DNA of 64,000 bases from Methanosphaerula palustris E1-9c (lineage in GTDB: Archaea > Halobacteriota > Methanomicrobia > Methanomicrobiales > Methanospirillaceae), in contig NC_011832.1 of the NCBI RefSeq assembly GCF_000021965.1, forward strand, positions 2,335,242-2,399,241, in the 5' to 3' direction. Each line of letters starts with the position of its first letter. Positions within the stretch are counted from its first letter, which is position 1. The position numbers and the translations under genes were made by a program. Positions 48,174-56,241 of the stretch are shown one piece after another. The notes under the pieces are model-generated. The model was not told where the DNA came from, ran no database searches, and saw nothing but the letters and a program-made list of their open reading frames with translations.

Positions 48174-49886
48174 TCACTCTGTCGCATCGACCTCGAGCAC
48201 ATACGGGTTCGGGAGATAGTGGTGCCCGCTGACTTCGTAGTTGTTCTGGTTGACACTGTAGTATTTCAGGAATTTCTCCTCAACATCATGCATGACCTGC
48301 GGGTTGTCCCTGACTTTGGCGTTGACCCAGAGAGTCCGTTTGTTGCCATTAGAGATGACCTCGCCATTCTTGACCACATGGACACCGCACTTGAAGACAT
48401 CATCCGCACAGGTGAACGCGGTCTCGATCTGGTCCGGCGTGAAGGGTGCTTCAGGGTTGAAGTTGTAGACGACAACGTCCGCGTCCATCCCTGGCTTTAA
48501 CCCGCCGCACATCTCGGTCAGACCGAGTGCTTTCGCCGGCCCTGCCCGGGTCATCTGCGACAGTTCATAGAGCGTGATCTCACGGTCGATCTCTGCGAGG
48601 TTTGTGGCGTCGATTACCTTCTGGCTCCACTTGAACGTATCAAGCCGCTCCTGCCGGGCTTCCTGGCTCATCAACCACTTAAATATGCGGGGATACCGGG
48701 TGAACGGCCCTGCATTCGGGTGGTCAGTGGTGATAAAGGTCCGCATCGGGTCCTTGGCGAAGAGTGCCAGTTCAAGTCCGATGGCCCACTGGATACCGCA
48801 GACCTTGACATTCGGACTGTAAATGTACGGTACAATCCCTGCTGCAGTTTCAAGTTCGACGTCGACGTTCGCCCACTTCAGATGGTTCAATTCGGTCAGG
48901 TGGTGCTCGAACGGTCCGTCGGCGGTCATCGTCGTTGTCTCATCGAGGGTCACACACCCGAGGTCGATCGTCAGGTTCTTCTGAGCGTTCACGTAGTCCA
49001 TCATCTCTTTGGCCTTGGACTCGAAATTCAGCCAGCTATCGCCACCATACGAGTGGAACTGGAGATGCGTGTGGTGCATCACCTGTTCACGGCCGAACTT
49101 GTTGTGGGTCTTATACCCCTCAGCGATCTTCAACGTGTCGAGCGTGGTCGTATAGTTTCCGGGGTTCCCGAGGTTGTTGGAGTGGACATGGATCGAGTGC
49201 GGGAGACCGAGGTACTCGTTCGCTTCGAGCAGCCCCTTCACGATCTGCGCTGGGGTAATGTCAAAGTATGGAACCGGATCATTGACAGAGAGACAGTTCA
49301 GTCCCCATGCCCATGCTTCAGTGCCACCCGGGTTCACAACCTTGACCGCGTACCCCTTGGCTGCACGGAGCAGCCAGGCAATGTACGCAGCCGCATTCTC
49401 GATCTCATTGTTCTTGAGGTACTCGAGCATGAACCAGTTGTTTCCAAAGACCGGAAAGGCACCCTGGTCAATGATCGGCGTGTCGCATATCTCCTCGTGC
49501 ACATGACGTGCGTACAACGGGGGCATCGCAGCCTCCATCACCGTCGTATAGCCCATCTTTGCATAGGTATAGCCAGTCTTAAACGTGGTTGGAATCGAGA
49601 AACCACCACCCATCCGAGAGGTCGCAGTCTTGGGAGTACAGCCAAAGAGTTTATCTTCTGGACGGTAGTTTCTTCCTTCGTTCACCTTTGGTCCAGCCAC
49701 GTGGGCATGAATCTCAACCGCACCGGCCATGACCGTCTTGCCGTTTGCGTCGATCTGCTCCGCCTTCGATGAGAGCTCGGACGTCTCGACGATCCTGCCG
49801 TCCTTTATTGCGATGTCAGCCTTGTCTCCTTTGACACCGCTCACTGCGTCAAAGACAAAGCCGTTCTTGATCAGGTATTCTGTCAT
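48174..49886 (-). CDS. fwdA: Formylmethanofuran dehydrogenase subunit A
   Basis: A 570-residue amidohydrolase-fold subunit that condenses formate with methanofuran at a dinuclear zinc site. Metal-site features are the HxH in AVEIHAHVAGPKV, the lysine in AVKVVNPGGTEA (likely the carboxylated ligand), and the histidines in SIHVHSNNLG and MHHTHLQFHSYGGDSW. ATG at 49886 lies 4 bases after the fwdB stop; an in-frame GTG at 49898 would overlap fwdB. Confidence 0.96.
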   Translation of the reverse strand: MTEYLIKNGFVFDAVSGVKGDKADIAIKDGRIVETSELSSKAEQIDANGKTVMAGAVEIHAHVAGPKVNEGRNYRPEDKLFGCTPKTATSRMGGGFSIPTTFKTGYTYAKMGYTTVMEAAMPPLYARHVHEEICDTPIIDQGAFPVFGNNWFMLEYLKNNEIENAAAYIAWLLRAAKGYAVKVVNPGGTEAWAWGLNCLSVNDPVPYFDITPAQIVKGLLEANEYLGLPHSIHVHSNNLGNPGNYTTTLDTLKIAEGYKTHNKFGREQVMHHTHLQFHSYGGDSWLNFESKAKEMMDYVNAQKNLTIDLGCVTLDETTTMTADGPFEHHLTELNHLKWANVDVELETAAGIVPYIYSPNVKVCGIQWAIGLELALFAKDPMRTFITTDHPNAGPFTRYPRIFKWLMSQEARQERLDTFKWSQKVIDATNLAEIDREITLYELSQMTRAGPAKALGLTEMCGGLKPGMDADVVVYNFNPEAPFTPDQIETAFTCADDVFKCGVHVVKNGEVISNGNKRTLWVNAKVRDNPQVMHDVEEKFLKYYSVNQNNYEVSGHHYLPNPYVLEVDATE

Positions 49887-49890
49887 GTAT

Positions 49891-51204
49891 TTACGCACCC
49901 TTGATCTGGTTTACTCGGTCACGAACCCTTGTCAGAAATTCTGTGTCGGTCAACATCCCCTCCGGGGGCTCGACAACCTTGCGGGACTCGATCGGAACAT
50001 TATCCATACGATAGCAGCACCCGCCAACCTCGACCCCAACAAAGGCCACCGGGACATGCAGTTTGCAGACATCAGTGGTCGGTGTGATGTGGGGATCGAC
50101 CGCCACTGAGGGGAGTCTTGAAATCTTCTTCACCGAACTGATCGGGAAGTGTGCCCCGGGATCGCTGCCGATCACAAAGACCGCATCGACCTCATCCCTG
50201 CGGAGCAAGTCATTGGAGGTGGTCTCGCCGGGGTTGTACCGGGCGAATCCTCGTGAGAGGTCGGTGGCGAATGGAAATCCAAACTGCCAACCCATCACAG
50301 CGCCTGAACCGGTCACATTGTAGTGGCCACGCATGGCGATGATGCTGAACTTGGTGTACTCGTTCATGTCCTTGGTCAGCATGATAGCCATGTCGATGTT
50401 GTGGTTCTTGCCAATGGACTGAGTGACACCCATCCCGAAGAAGATGATCCCGAACCGGGCATCCTTCATCATGTTGGCTGCTTCAAGGATCTTCTCCCTG
50501 GAGATCCCTGCAACGACATCTGGAAGAGATTCTCCTCGGATGGCAACACGGAGTGCTGAGAGGAGTTCATAGTCTCTCCCCTGCTCGAGCTGGAGATGAA
50601 CATCAGCCATCTTGGCGGTGTCGGTGTTCCTCGGGTCGACGACGATCATCTTTCTGGACTTCTGCCCCTTGCCCATGAACATCCCGCGCGGGAAGATCGA
50701 GTACCGCGACATGTGCCGTGGATGGGCGTGCGAGGGGTTGCATCCCCAGAAGATAACCGTATCGGCACGGTTCTTCACCTCACCAAGCGTGCAGCTCGGG
50801 ATGCCGACATCCTGAATAGCCATCAGAGACGAGCCATGGCAGACGGTAGCCGTGTTGTCGAGGATGGCACCAACATTCTCGGCGACCTCATATCCCATCG
50901 ACTGCGCCTCGCAACTTGTCGAAGACCAACCATACATCAGCGGCTTCTTAGCGCCGGCCAGCATCTGGGCCGTATACTCAACGGCTTCATCATAGGAGAC
51001 CTCCTTATAGGTCCCATCCGCCTGCTGCATTCGCGGCCTGGTCACCCGGTCCTTGGACTGGGAGTGGAGGAACTTCTCTGCTCCGATGGCACAGGCATTG
51101 TAGACATCGATAATCTGCTTGCCGTCATCAGAGACTGATACCTCCAAGTCATCACAGAGTGTCCCACAGAACGGGCATATGACATCAGTTACTACTTTTG
51201 TCAT
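49891..51204 (-). CDS. fwdB: Formylmethanofuran dehydrogenase subunit B (Cys form)
   Basis: A 437-residue catalytic subunit binding the tungsto- or molybdopterin and one [4Fe-4S] cluster. It reduces CO2 to formate, which passes to FwdA. The cluster motif is VICPFCGTLCDDLEV at the N-terminus. The metal-ligand segment VIFWGCNPSHAHPRHMS has Cys, not selenocysteine. The ATG overlaps the fwdD1 stop (ATGA). A partial duplicate of the first 18 codons lies upstream at 51797-51853. Confidence 0.96.
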   Translation of the reverse strand: MTKVVTDVICPFCGTLCDDLEVSVSDDGKQIIDVYNACAIGAEKFLHSQSKDRVTRPRMQQADGTYKEVSYDEAVEYTAQMLAGAKKPLMYGWSSTSCEAQSMGYEVAENVGAILDNTATVCHGSSLMAIQDVGIPSCTLGEVKNRADTVIFWGCNPSHAHPRHMSRYSIFPRGMFMGKGQKSRKMIVVDPRNTDTAKMADVHLQLEQGRDYELLSALRVAIRGESLPDVVAGISREKILEAANMMKDARFGIIFFGMGVTQSIGKNHNIDMAIMLTKDMNEYTKFSIIAMRGHYNVTGSGAVMGWQFGFPFATDLSRGFARYNPGETTSNDLLRRDEVDAVFVIGSDPGAHFPISSVKKISRLPSVAVDPHITPTTDVCKLHVPVAFVGVEVGGCCYRMDNVPIESRKVVEPPEGMLTDTEFLTRVRDRVNQIKGA

Positions 51205-51605
51205 ACACATTCACCTCTACAAAGCCTCTGTACCAGTTCAATCGAGCCAAAAACCTGATCGTTCATCGCCACCTCGACGGTGACCGGGACACCCTTGAAG
51301 GTCGGCATGCCTGTCGAGTAGGTGTTGGGATCGATGATGGCGTTGGCCCATGGCCCCATCGGAATCCAGCCGAGCCCGGGGTGGGGACCCTGGGTGGCTT
51401 CGATCGCCTTCACCACAACAGTACCATAGGGGCTGGTCACACGTACGTTCGTGTTCCGCCATGCCCCAAGTTTCTTAAAATCTGATGGATCCATCTCGAT
51501 GATACCGCAGGCGTCCCGGTAGGCTGACTTCTCCTTGCCGGCCTCCATTGAGACACCCTGCTGGATCGTTCGTCCGGATATCAGGTTTAGGTTGATCTTT
51601 GTCAC
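51201..51605 (-). CDS. fwdD: Formylmethanofuran dehydrogenase subunit D, copy 1
   Basis: A 134-residue subunit homologous to the C-terminal molybdopterin-dinucleotide-binding domain of formate dehydrogenases; it completes the pterin site of FwdB. The family end of the fold appears as DACGIIEMDPSDFKKLG and VRVTSPYGTVVVKA. It starts with GTG after a GGAGGGATGAT element, and its stop overlaps the fwdB ATG. It differs from copy 2 at about 14 positions, mostly conservative and concentrated at the C-terminus (NDQVFG versus KEPVLG). Confidence 0.94.
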   Translation of the reverse strand: MTKINLNLISGRTIQQGVSMEAGKEKSAYRDACGIIEMDPSDFKKLGAWRNTNVRVTSPYGTVVVKAIEATQGPHPGLGWIPMGPWANAIIDPNTYSTGMPTFKGVPVTVEVAMNDQVFGSIELVQRLCRGECV

Positions 51606-51633
51606 TGAATCATCCCTCCTAGAATTATATTTT

Positions 51634-51796
51634 TTTGCTTGCTTTACTTCCGTGGTCTGCGGTCCGTGTTCAGCAAACCAGAGTTCGTGTTCATGAGTGG
51701 TATTGCCCTGAACCCATCAGGCATCTTCTGATGCAGAGGTACCCGTCACTCAGACCGATATCTACTTCAACCGACTCTTGACCATGAACATCCGTT
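51634..51796 (-). pseudogene. Decayed 3' fragment of mvhD
   Basis: This stretch between the fwdD copies aligns, with indels, to the 3' end of mvhD at 52285-52465. On the plus strand both share GCTTGCTTTAC, then TTCAGC, GAG(T/C)TCGTG, CAGACCGAT and a final CTCTTGACCATGAACATCCG. Frames are destroyed, so it has no coding capacity. It ends abruptly at the fwdB stub, marking the duplication joint. Confidence 0.82.
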
Positions 51797-51853
51797 TTAC
51801 GATGATATATATCCACAGATTGGACATATGAATTCAGTAACCACTTCAGTCAT
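51797..51853 (-). pseudogene. Truncated 5' stub of fwdB
   Basis: From an ATG overlapping the fwdD2 stop exactly as in the real operon, 18 codons read MTEVVTEFICPICGYISS and then TAA. The first 14 match the fwdB start MTKVVTDVICPFCG, including the first two cluster cysteines. The match ends at the duplication joint. It may still be translated as a tiny peptide because the coupling signal is intact. Confidence 0.85.
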
Positions 51854-52254
51854 ACATCCTCACCTCTGCAGAGTTTCTGCACCAGTTCAATCGAGCCGAG
51901 AACCGGTTCTTTCATGGCGACTTCAACGGTGATGGGGACACCCTTGAAGGTCGGCATGCCTGTCGAGTAGGTGTTGGGATCGATGATGGCGTTGGCCCAT
52001 GGCCCCATCGGGATCCAGCCGAGCCCAGGGTGGGGGCCCTGGGTAGCTTCGACCGCTTTCACTACAACGCTACCATACGGACTGGTTACACGTACATTCG
52101 TGTTTCGCCATGCTCCCAGTCTCTTAAAATCAGAAGGATCCATCTCAATGATACCACACGCGTCCCGGTAGGCCGGCTTATCCTTGCCGGCCTCCATTGA
52201 GACACCCTGCTGGATCGTTCGTCCAGTTATCAGGTTAAGGGTGATCTTTGTCAT
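51850..52254 (-). CDS. fwdD: Formylmethanofuran dehydrogenase subunit D, copy 2
   Basis: A second intact 134-residue FwdD, about 90% identical to copy 1. Absence of frame damage while both flanks decayed implies selection to keep it. It starts with ATG behind a GGAGGAC element, 30 bases after mvhD. Unlike copy 1 it is not coupled to a full fwdB but to the 18-codon stub. It could be a dosage copy, or pair with another FwdB elsewhere in the genome. Confidence 0.94.
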   Translation of the reverse strand: MTKITLNLITGRTIQQGVSMEAGKDKPAYRDACGIIEMDPSDFKRLGAWRNTNVRVTSPYGSVVVKAVEATQGPHPGLGWIPMGPWANAIIDPNTYSTGMPTFKGVPITVEVAMKEPVLGSIELVQKLCRGEDV

Positions 52255-52284
52255 TGAGTCCTCCCTTCTCTATTTATGCTCAAG

Positions 52285-52713
52285 TTATGCTTGCTTTACG
52301 TCCGGGTTCAGCGGACTTGGTCCGAGCTCGTGGGTGGTGTTGACCACATCGGTGATGACCTGCGCCCACTTGGCACCTTCAGATGCTGATACAAACGTCA
52401 TCCGGAGACGCCTGTCATCCAGACCGATGTTCTTGAGTAGGCTCTTGACCATGAACATCCGCTTTGCTGCCTTGTAGTTTCCTTCGAGGTAATGGCAGTC
52501 ACCGAAGTGGCAGCCGGATACCAGAACACTATCTGCTCCGTCGCTGAACGCCTTCAGGATGAAGAGCATATCGACACGGCCGGTGCACATGATACGGATC
52601 GTCCTGACATCAGGCGGGTACTGAATACGAGCACCGCCGGCCAGGTCTGCTCCTGCATATGAACACCAGTTGCAGATAATACCAAGGATCTTCGGTTTCC
52701 ATTCTTCAGCCAT
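52285..52713 (-). CDS. mvhD: F420-non-reducing hydrogenase iron-sulfur subunit D
   Basis: A 142-residue [2Fe-2S] protein that carries electrons from the hydrogenase (MvhAG) or formate dehydrogenase (FdhAB) to HdrA. Conserved cysteines are in IICNWCSYAGADLAGG, RIMCTGRVD and SGCHFGDCHYLEGNY. It starts one base after the hdrA stop. No mvhA, mvhG or fdh genes are in this window. Confidence 0.95.
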   Translation of the reverse strand: MAEEWKPKILGIICNWCSYAGADLAGGARIQYPPDVRTIRIMCTGRVDMLFILKAFSDGADSVLVSGCHFGDCHYLEGNYKAAKRMFMVKSLLKNIGLDDRRLRMTFVSASEGAKWAQVITDVVNTTHELGPSPLNPDVKQA

Positions 52714-54735
52714 TTATTGCTCACCTCCAACAAGGAACGAATCGATCTGCGAAAGGATCTGCGGAGAGGTGAAATGGTTCATCCAGATTGCTCCACCAGG
52801 GCAGAATCCACCACAGGTCCCGCATCCCTTGCACTTGGCTTCTGTGACCTGCATGACAGTCCGACCGTCCTTCTCGACGAGCGCGAGGGCCGAGTAGGGG
52901 CAGAGGTTCACACACATACCGCAACCTGCGCACTTCTCTTCGATGCACATGGCGAAGTAGGGCTCGAGCTCGACCTGCCCCATGTGGATCGGAATCGATG
53001 CCGCAGAGGCAGCGCCTTCTGCAGATGCTACAGTGTCAGGAATATCCTTCGGTCCCTGGCAGACCCCTGCAAGGAAGACCCCTGCCGTGGTGGTCCCGCA
53101 CGGGTTCAATTTCGGATGTGCTTCAAGGAGCCATCCGTCCTGCGAACAGGAGACCCCAAAGAGTCTCCTGGTCTTTTCGGTCATATCGGTCGGCTGAACA
53201 GCCGAGGCGAGCACGACCAGGTCGACCTCCATATCCATCGGTTCACCGAGGAGAGTATCCTCAGCAAAGACATGCAGGTTCTTGGTCAGTGGATCCTCCT
53301 GGATGTTGGCGACACGCCCTCTGATGAACTTGGCACCCTCGTTCTGGATACGGTAGTAGAACTCCTCATACATCTTCCCAAAGGATCGAATATCCATGTA
53401 GAATATGTAAGGAATTGCACCCGGGATCTTCTCGGTAATCTGGTGGGCATGCTTGAGCGAATACATGCAGCAGAATCTGGAGCAGTATGGCTTGCCGACG
53501 CCGGTGTTGTCTCGTGACCCCGCACAGAGAACGAATCCAACCTTCATCGGAGTCTTGCCGTCGCTCGGACGGATCAGATGACCGCCAGTCGGACCTGAGG
53601 CACAGATCAGCCGCTCGAACTCAAGACCGGTGATGACGTTGTCGTAACGCCTGTATCCCCACTCTTCCTTCTTCTCGATCGGGAAGAGTTCATACCCGAG
53701 TGCGAGAATGACGGTTCCGACCTTCACCTTGACCAGTTCGTCCTGCATCTCAAGGTCGACGGCCTGCTTGGTGCCACATGCCTCTACGCAGAGGCCGCAC
53801 TTCACACACGAATCGAAGTCGATCTTATAGATCAGTGGAACCACCTGGGGGTGGTTGATATAGATCGCTTTCCGTGGAGCCATCCCCATCTCAAAGACGT
53901 TCGGCTTCACGACTGGGCAAACCGAGGTGCAGTCACCGCAACCGGTGCAGCCACCGCCGACGATCCCCTTTGCCTCTGCCTCCTTGGGTGTGAGCACACC
54001 ACGGGCCTTCCGGCGGATCGTCACGTCGAAGTTACCTATGTAACCTTCGACTTCCTCGATCTCTGCACAGGTATACAGATCGATGTTCTCGGCTCTCCCA
54101 ACATCCACCATCTTTGGGGAGAGGATACACTGCGAGCAGTCCAGGGTTGGGAAGGTCTTGTCGAGCTGGGACATACGTCCACCAATCGACGGTTCCTTCT
54201 CGACCAGGTAGGTCTTGATCCCTGCTGCGGCGAGGTCGAGTGCGGCCTGCATTCCTGCAACCCCTCCACCAACGACCATCGCAGCCTTCTCCACCGGTAC
54301 CGACTTTGGATAGAGATCCTCAAGGAGCGCTGCCTTGGCGACCGCGATCCGGACCTGGTCCTTGGCCTTCTCGGTGGCTCCCTCATGGTCGTGCATGTGC
54401 ACCCATGAGTTCTGATCCCGAATGTTCGCCATCTCGAATCTAAACGGGTTCAGTCCACCCTCCTTAGTGGCAATCCGGAACGTCGGCTCATGGAGACGTG
54501 GTGTACAGGCTGCGACCACAATTCCGGTCAGATTGTATTCCTTGATCGCATCTTTGATCTTGGACTGCCCCGGGGTCGAGCACATATACTGATAGTTATC
54601 TACGTGGGCTACGTGGGGGAGGGTCTGTGCATATGCCTGCACATCATCAATAGAGAGCGAACCTGCAATATTTGTACCACAGTGACACAGGAACACCCCA
54701 ATTCTGGGTTCTTGATTTTTCTTGTCTTCTACCAT
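52714..54735 (-). CDS. hdrA: Heterodisulfide reductase subunit A
   Basis: The FAD-containing electron-bifurcating subunit (673 residues). It has an N-terminal cluster motif (IGVFLCHCGTNIAG), a Rossmann FAD site (MVVGGGVAGMQAALDLAAAG), and ferredoxin motifs CTGCGDCTSVCPVV, CVKCGLCVEACG, CAGCGMCVNLCPYS and CKGCGTCGGFCPGG. It splits electrons between the CoM-S-S-CoB heterodisulfide (through HdrBC) and ferredoxin. ATG at 54735 is preferred because GGAGATG lies 6 bases upstream; an ATG at 54750 overlapping the hdrB stop is possible. Confidence 0.96.
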   Translation of the reverse strand: MVEDKKNQEPRIGVFLCHCGTNIAGSLSIDDVQAYAQTLPHVAHVDNYQYMCSTPGQSKIKDAIKEYNLTGIVVAACTPRLHEPTFRIATKEGGLNPFRFEMANIRDQNSWVHMHDHEGATEKAKDQVRIAVAKAALLEDLYPKSVPVEKAAMVVGGGVAGMQAALDLAAAGIKTYLVEKEPSIGGRMSQLDKTFPTLDCSQCILSPKMVDVGRAENIDLYTCAEIEEVEGYIGNFDVTIRRKARGVLTPKEAEAKGIVGGGCTGCGDCTSVCPVVKPNVFEMGMAPRKAIYINHPQVVPLIYKIDFDSCVKCGLCVEACGTKQAVDLEMQDELVKVKVGTVILALGYELFPIEKKEEWGYRRYDNVITGLEFERLICASGPTGGHLIRPSDGKTPMKVGFVLCAGSRDNTGVGKPYCSRFCCMYSLKHAHQITEKIPGAIPYIFYMDIRSFGKMYEEFYYRIQNEGAKFIRGRVANIQEDPLTKNLHVFAEDTLLGEPMDMEVDLVVLASAVQPTDMTEKTRRLFGVSCSQDGWLLEAHPKLNPCGTTTAGVFLAGVCQGPKDIPDTVASAEGAASAASIPIHMGQVELEPYFAMCIEEKCAGCGMCVNLCPYSALALVEKDGRTVMQVTEAKCKGCGTCGGFCPGGAIWMNHFTSPQILSQIDSFLVGGEQ

Positions 54736-54749
54736 GTTTCGCATCTCCA

Positions 54750-55640
54750 TTAGAGGACCTTTTTCAAGTACGGTTCACAGCTGATCGCATGCAGGTCGAG
54801 CGCCAGTTCCTGGGGGCTCATTCCCTGGGCAAGCCCGAGCAGTTCTGAGTAGTGGAAGACCGGAATATTATAAGACTTCCCGAACTTCTCCTGGATCTCG
54901 ATCTGTCCACGGTCGAACTGGAGCTGGCAGAATGGACAGAGATCGGTGACAGCGTCGGCACCCACTTCCGCCATGTTTGTCAATTTCTCGTTGGTGATAT
55001 CAAGCGCATGAACAAGGTCGTACCCACGGACACCGCCGCCGGCACCACAGCACTGCATCTTATTTCTGTACTGGACCCCTTCGGCACCGAGTGCTTCGAT
55101 CAGTTCCTCGACCCACATGGGGTTCTCAGTTGACCCGAGATGACGTTCCTTCTTCGGCTTGATCAGGTGGCATCCGTAGTGAGCAGCGACCTTTGTACCG
55201 GTCAGCGGAATCTTGACCGAGTCGCGGATCTTATCGACACCGCAGATCTTTGGATCATAGAGCAGTTCGCCAAGGTGATAGACATCAATCGTCCCCTTGA
55301 ACTCCATATCCACCTCTGCGAGCACTTCGTTGACCGCATCACGCATCACTGTGTCGTGCTTCAGCTTCTCGTTCACCTCATAGATGGACTTGTAGCAGCC
55401 ATTGCAGATCAGGGCAATGTCCATCTTCATCTGCTCGGCGAGCACGATGTTCCGTGCTGCCATGGCGTACCATACATTGATATCGATAGATCCAAATGCA
55501 CCCGGTGCTGGGCAACAGCTCGCACCCTTGAGCGGAACAAGGTCGATACCAAGATTCTTGCTCGTACGAATTGCAGCCGCTTCACTACCGGGGTACCTGT
55601 TCGGCGCGATACATCCGAGATAAAAAGCATATGTATGCAT
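54750..55640 (-). CDS. hdrB: Heterodisulfide reductase subunit B
   Basis: The catalytic heterodisulfide-reducing subunit (296 residues) with two CCG domains that hold noncubane [4Fe-4S] clusters. Ligand motifs are GASCCPAPGAFG and ALICNGCYKSIYE in the first half, and AAHYGCHLIKP, MQCCGAGGGVRGYD and DLCPFCQLQFD in the second. It acts in the cytosolic HdrABC complex. It lies 6 bases after hdrC. Confidence 0.96.
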   Translation of the reverse strand: MHTYAFYLGCIAPNRYPGSEAAAIRTSKNLGIDLVPLKGASCCPAPGAFGSIDINVWYAMAARNIVLAEQMKMDIALICNGCYKSIYEVNEKLKHDTVMRDAVNEVLAEVDMEFKGTIDVYHLGELLYDPKICGVDKIRDSVKIPLTGTKVAAHYGCHLIKPKKERHLGSTENPMWVEELIEALGAEGVQYRNKMQCCGAGGGVRGYDLVHALDITNEKLTNMAEVGADAVTDLCPFCQLQFDRGQIEIQEKFGKSYNIPVFHYSELLGLAQGMSPQELALDLHAISCEPYLKKVL

Positions 55641-55646
55641 CTTGTA

Positions 55647-56231
55647 TCATCCCTCGTTTTCTGCGATAATCCTGTCAGCATTCTCTTTAAGTTCGTAGTG
55701 ATCCAGTATCTTCTGGATACCCTTGATATATTCAGGGTACATGTGCGTGGTCGGCGGATCCCTAGTTAGACCGAGTTTTTCGCGGGCAGCCCTGTTCACA
55801 TCGTTGTTGGGAACGCCATGACCGGTCTTGTAGATAGCCAGAACGGTCTTCAAGAAGTTGATTGGAATGATATCCCGCTTGAATGCGAGGTTCCTCATCG
55901 CCATGATCACATCGGTCGGGGCAATATCTCGCGGGCATCGGTCTGTGCAGGAGTAACAGGTTGTGCAGAGCCAGAGATCCGGATCGGTCAGCGCTTCATC
56001 GTCGAGACCGAGCACTCCCTTCCGCATAAATTCACGGATCCGGTAGGTGCTCCGTGGCGCAGACGGGCAGCTGCCGGTGCAGGTTCCACACTGGAAGCAC
56101 ATGTGTGCCGTGGTCTTAGAAATATCCCTGATATCCTGGGTAAACTGAGGGTTTGTGTCAGATCCACGCATATAGCGGTCTCTCAGTTTCTCGTTTAATT
56201 TTGCGTCCGGGTAACCTTTTGATTGTGCCAT
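55647..56231 (-). CDS. hdrC: Heterodisulfide reductase subunit C
   Basis: A 194-residue iron-sulfur subunit with two cluster motifs (MCFQCGTCTGSCPSAP and LCTTCYSCTDRCPRDI) wiring HdrA to HdrB. ATG at 56231 is preferred: a GAGGTA element lies 8 bases upstream, while the in-frame ATG at 56249 would overlap fwdF. Spacing to fwdF is 10 bases. Confidence 0.95.
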   Translation of the reverse strand: MAQSKGYPDAKLNEKLRDRYMRGSDTNPQFTQDIRDISKTTAHMCFQCGTCTGSCPSAPRSTYRIREFMRKGVLGLDDEALTDPDLWLCTTCYSCTDRCPRDIAPTDVIMAMRNLAFKRDIIPINFLKTVLAIYKTGHGVPNNDVNRAAREKLGLTRDPPTTHMYPEYIKGIQKILDHYELKENADRIIAENEG

Positions 56232-56241
56232 TCTGACTACC

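Larger units (their letters stand above)
51150..52465 (-). repeat. Tandem segmental duplication (fwdB 5' end - fwdD - mvhD 3' end)
   Basis: Two copies of one segment lie head to tail. Copy 1 runs from the fwdB start region through fwdD1 into a decayed mvhD 3' stub (to 51796). Copy 2 runs from a truncated fwdB stub (51797) through fwdD2 into the real mvhD. The two fwdD starts are 649 bases apart. Shared landmarks outside fwdD include GCTTGCTTTAC, CAGACCGAT and CTCTTGACCATGAACATCCG on the plus strand, and the ATGA overlap between each fwdD and fwdB. Confidence 0.88.

Noticed and set aside
48720-49772. A 350-codon plus-strand frame opposite fwdA
   Set aside because: fwdA on the other strand is complete with its metal ligands; the antisense frame has no recognisable domain.
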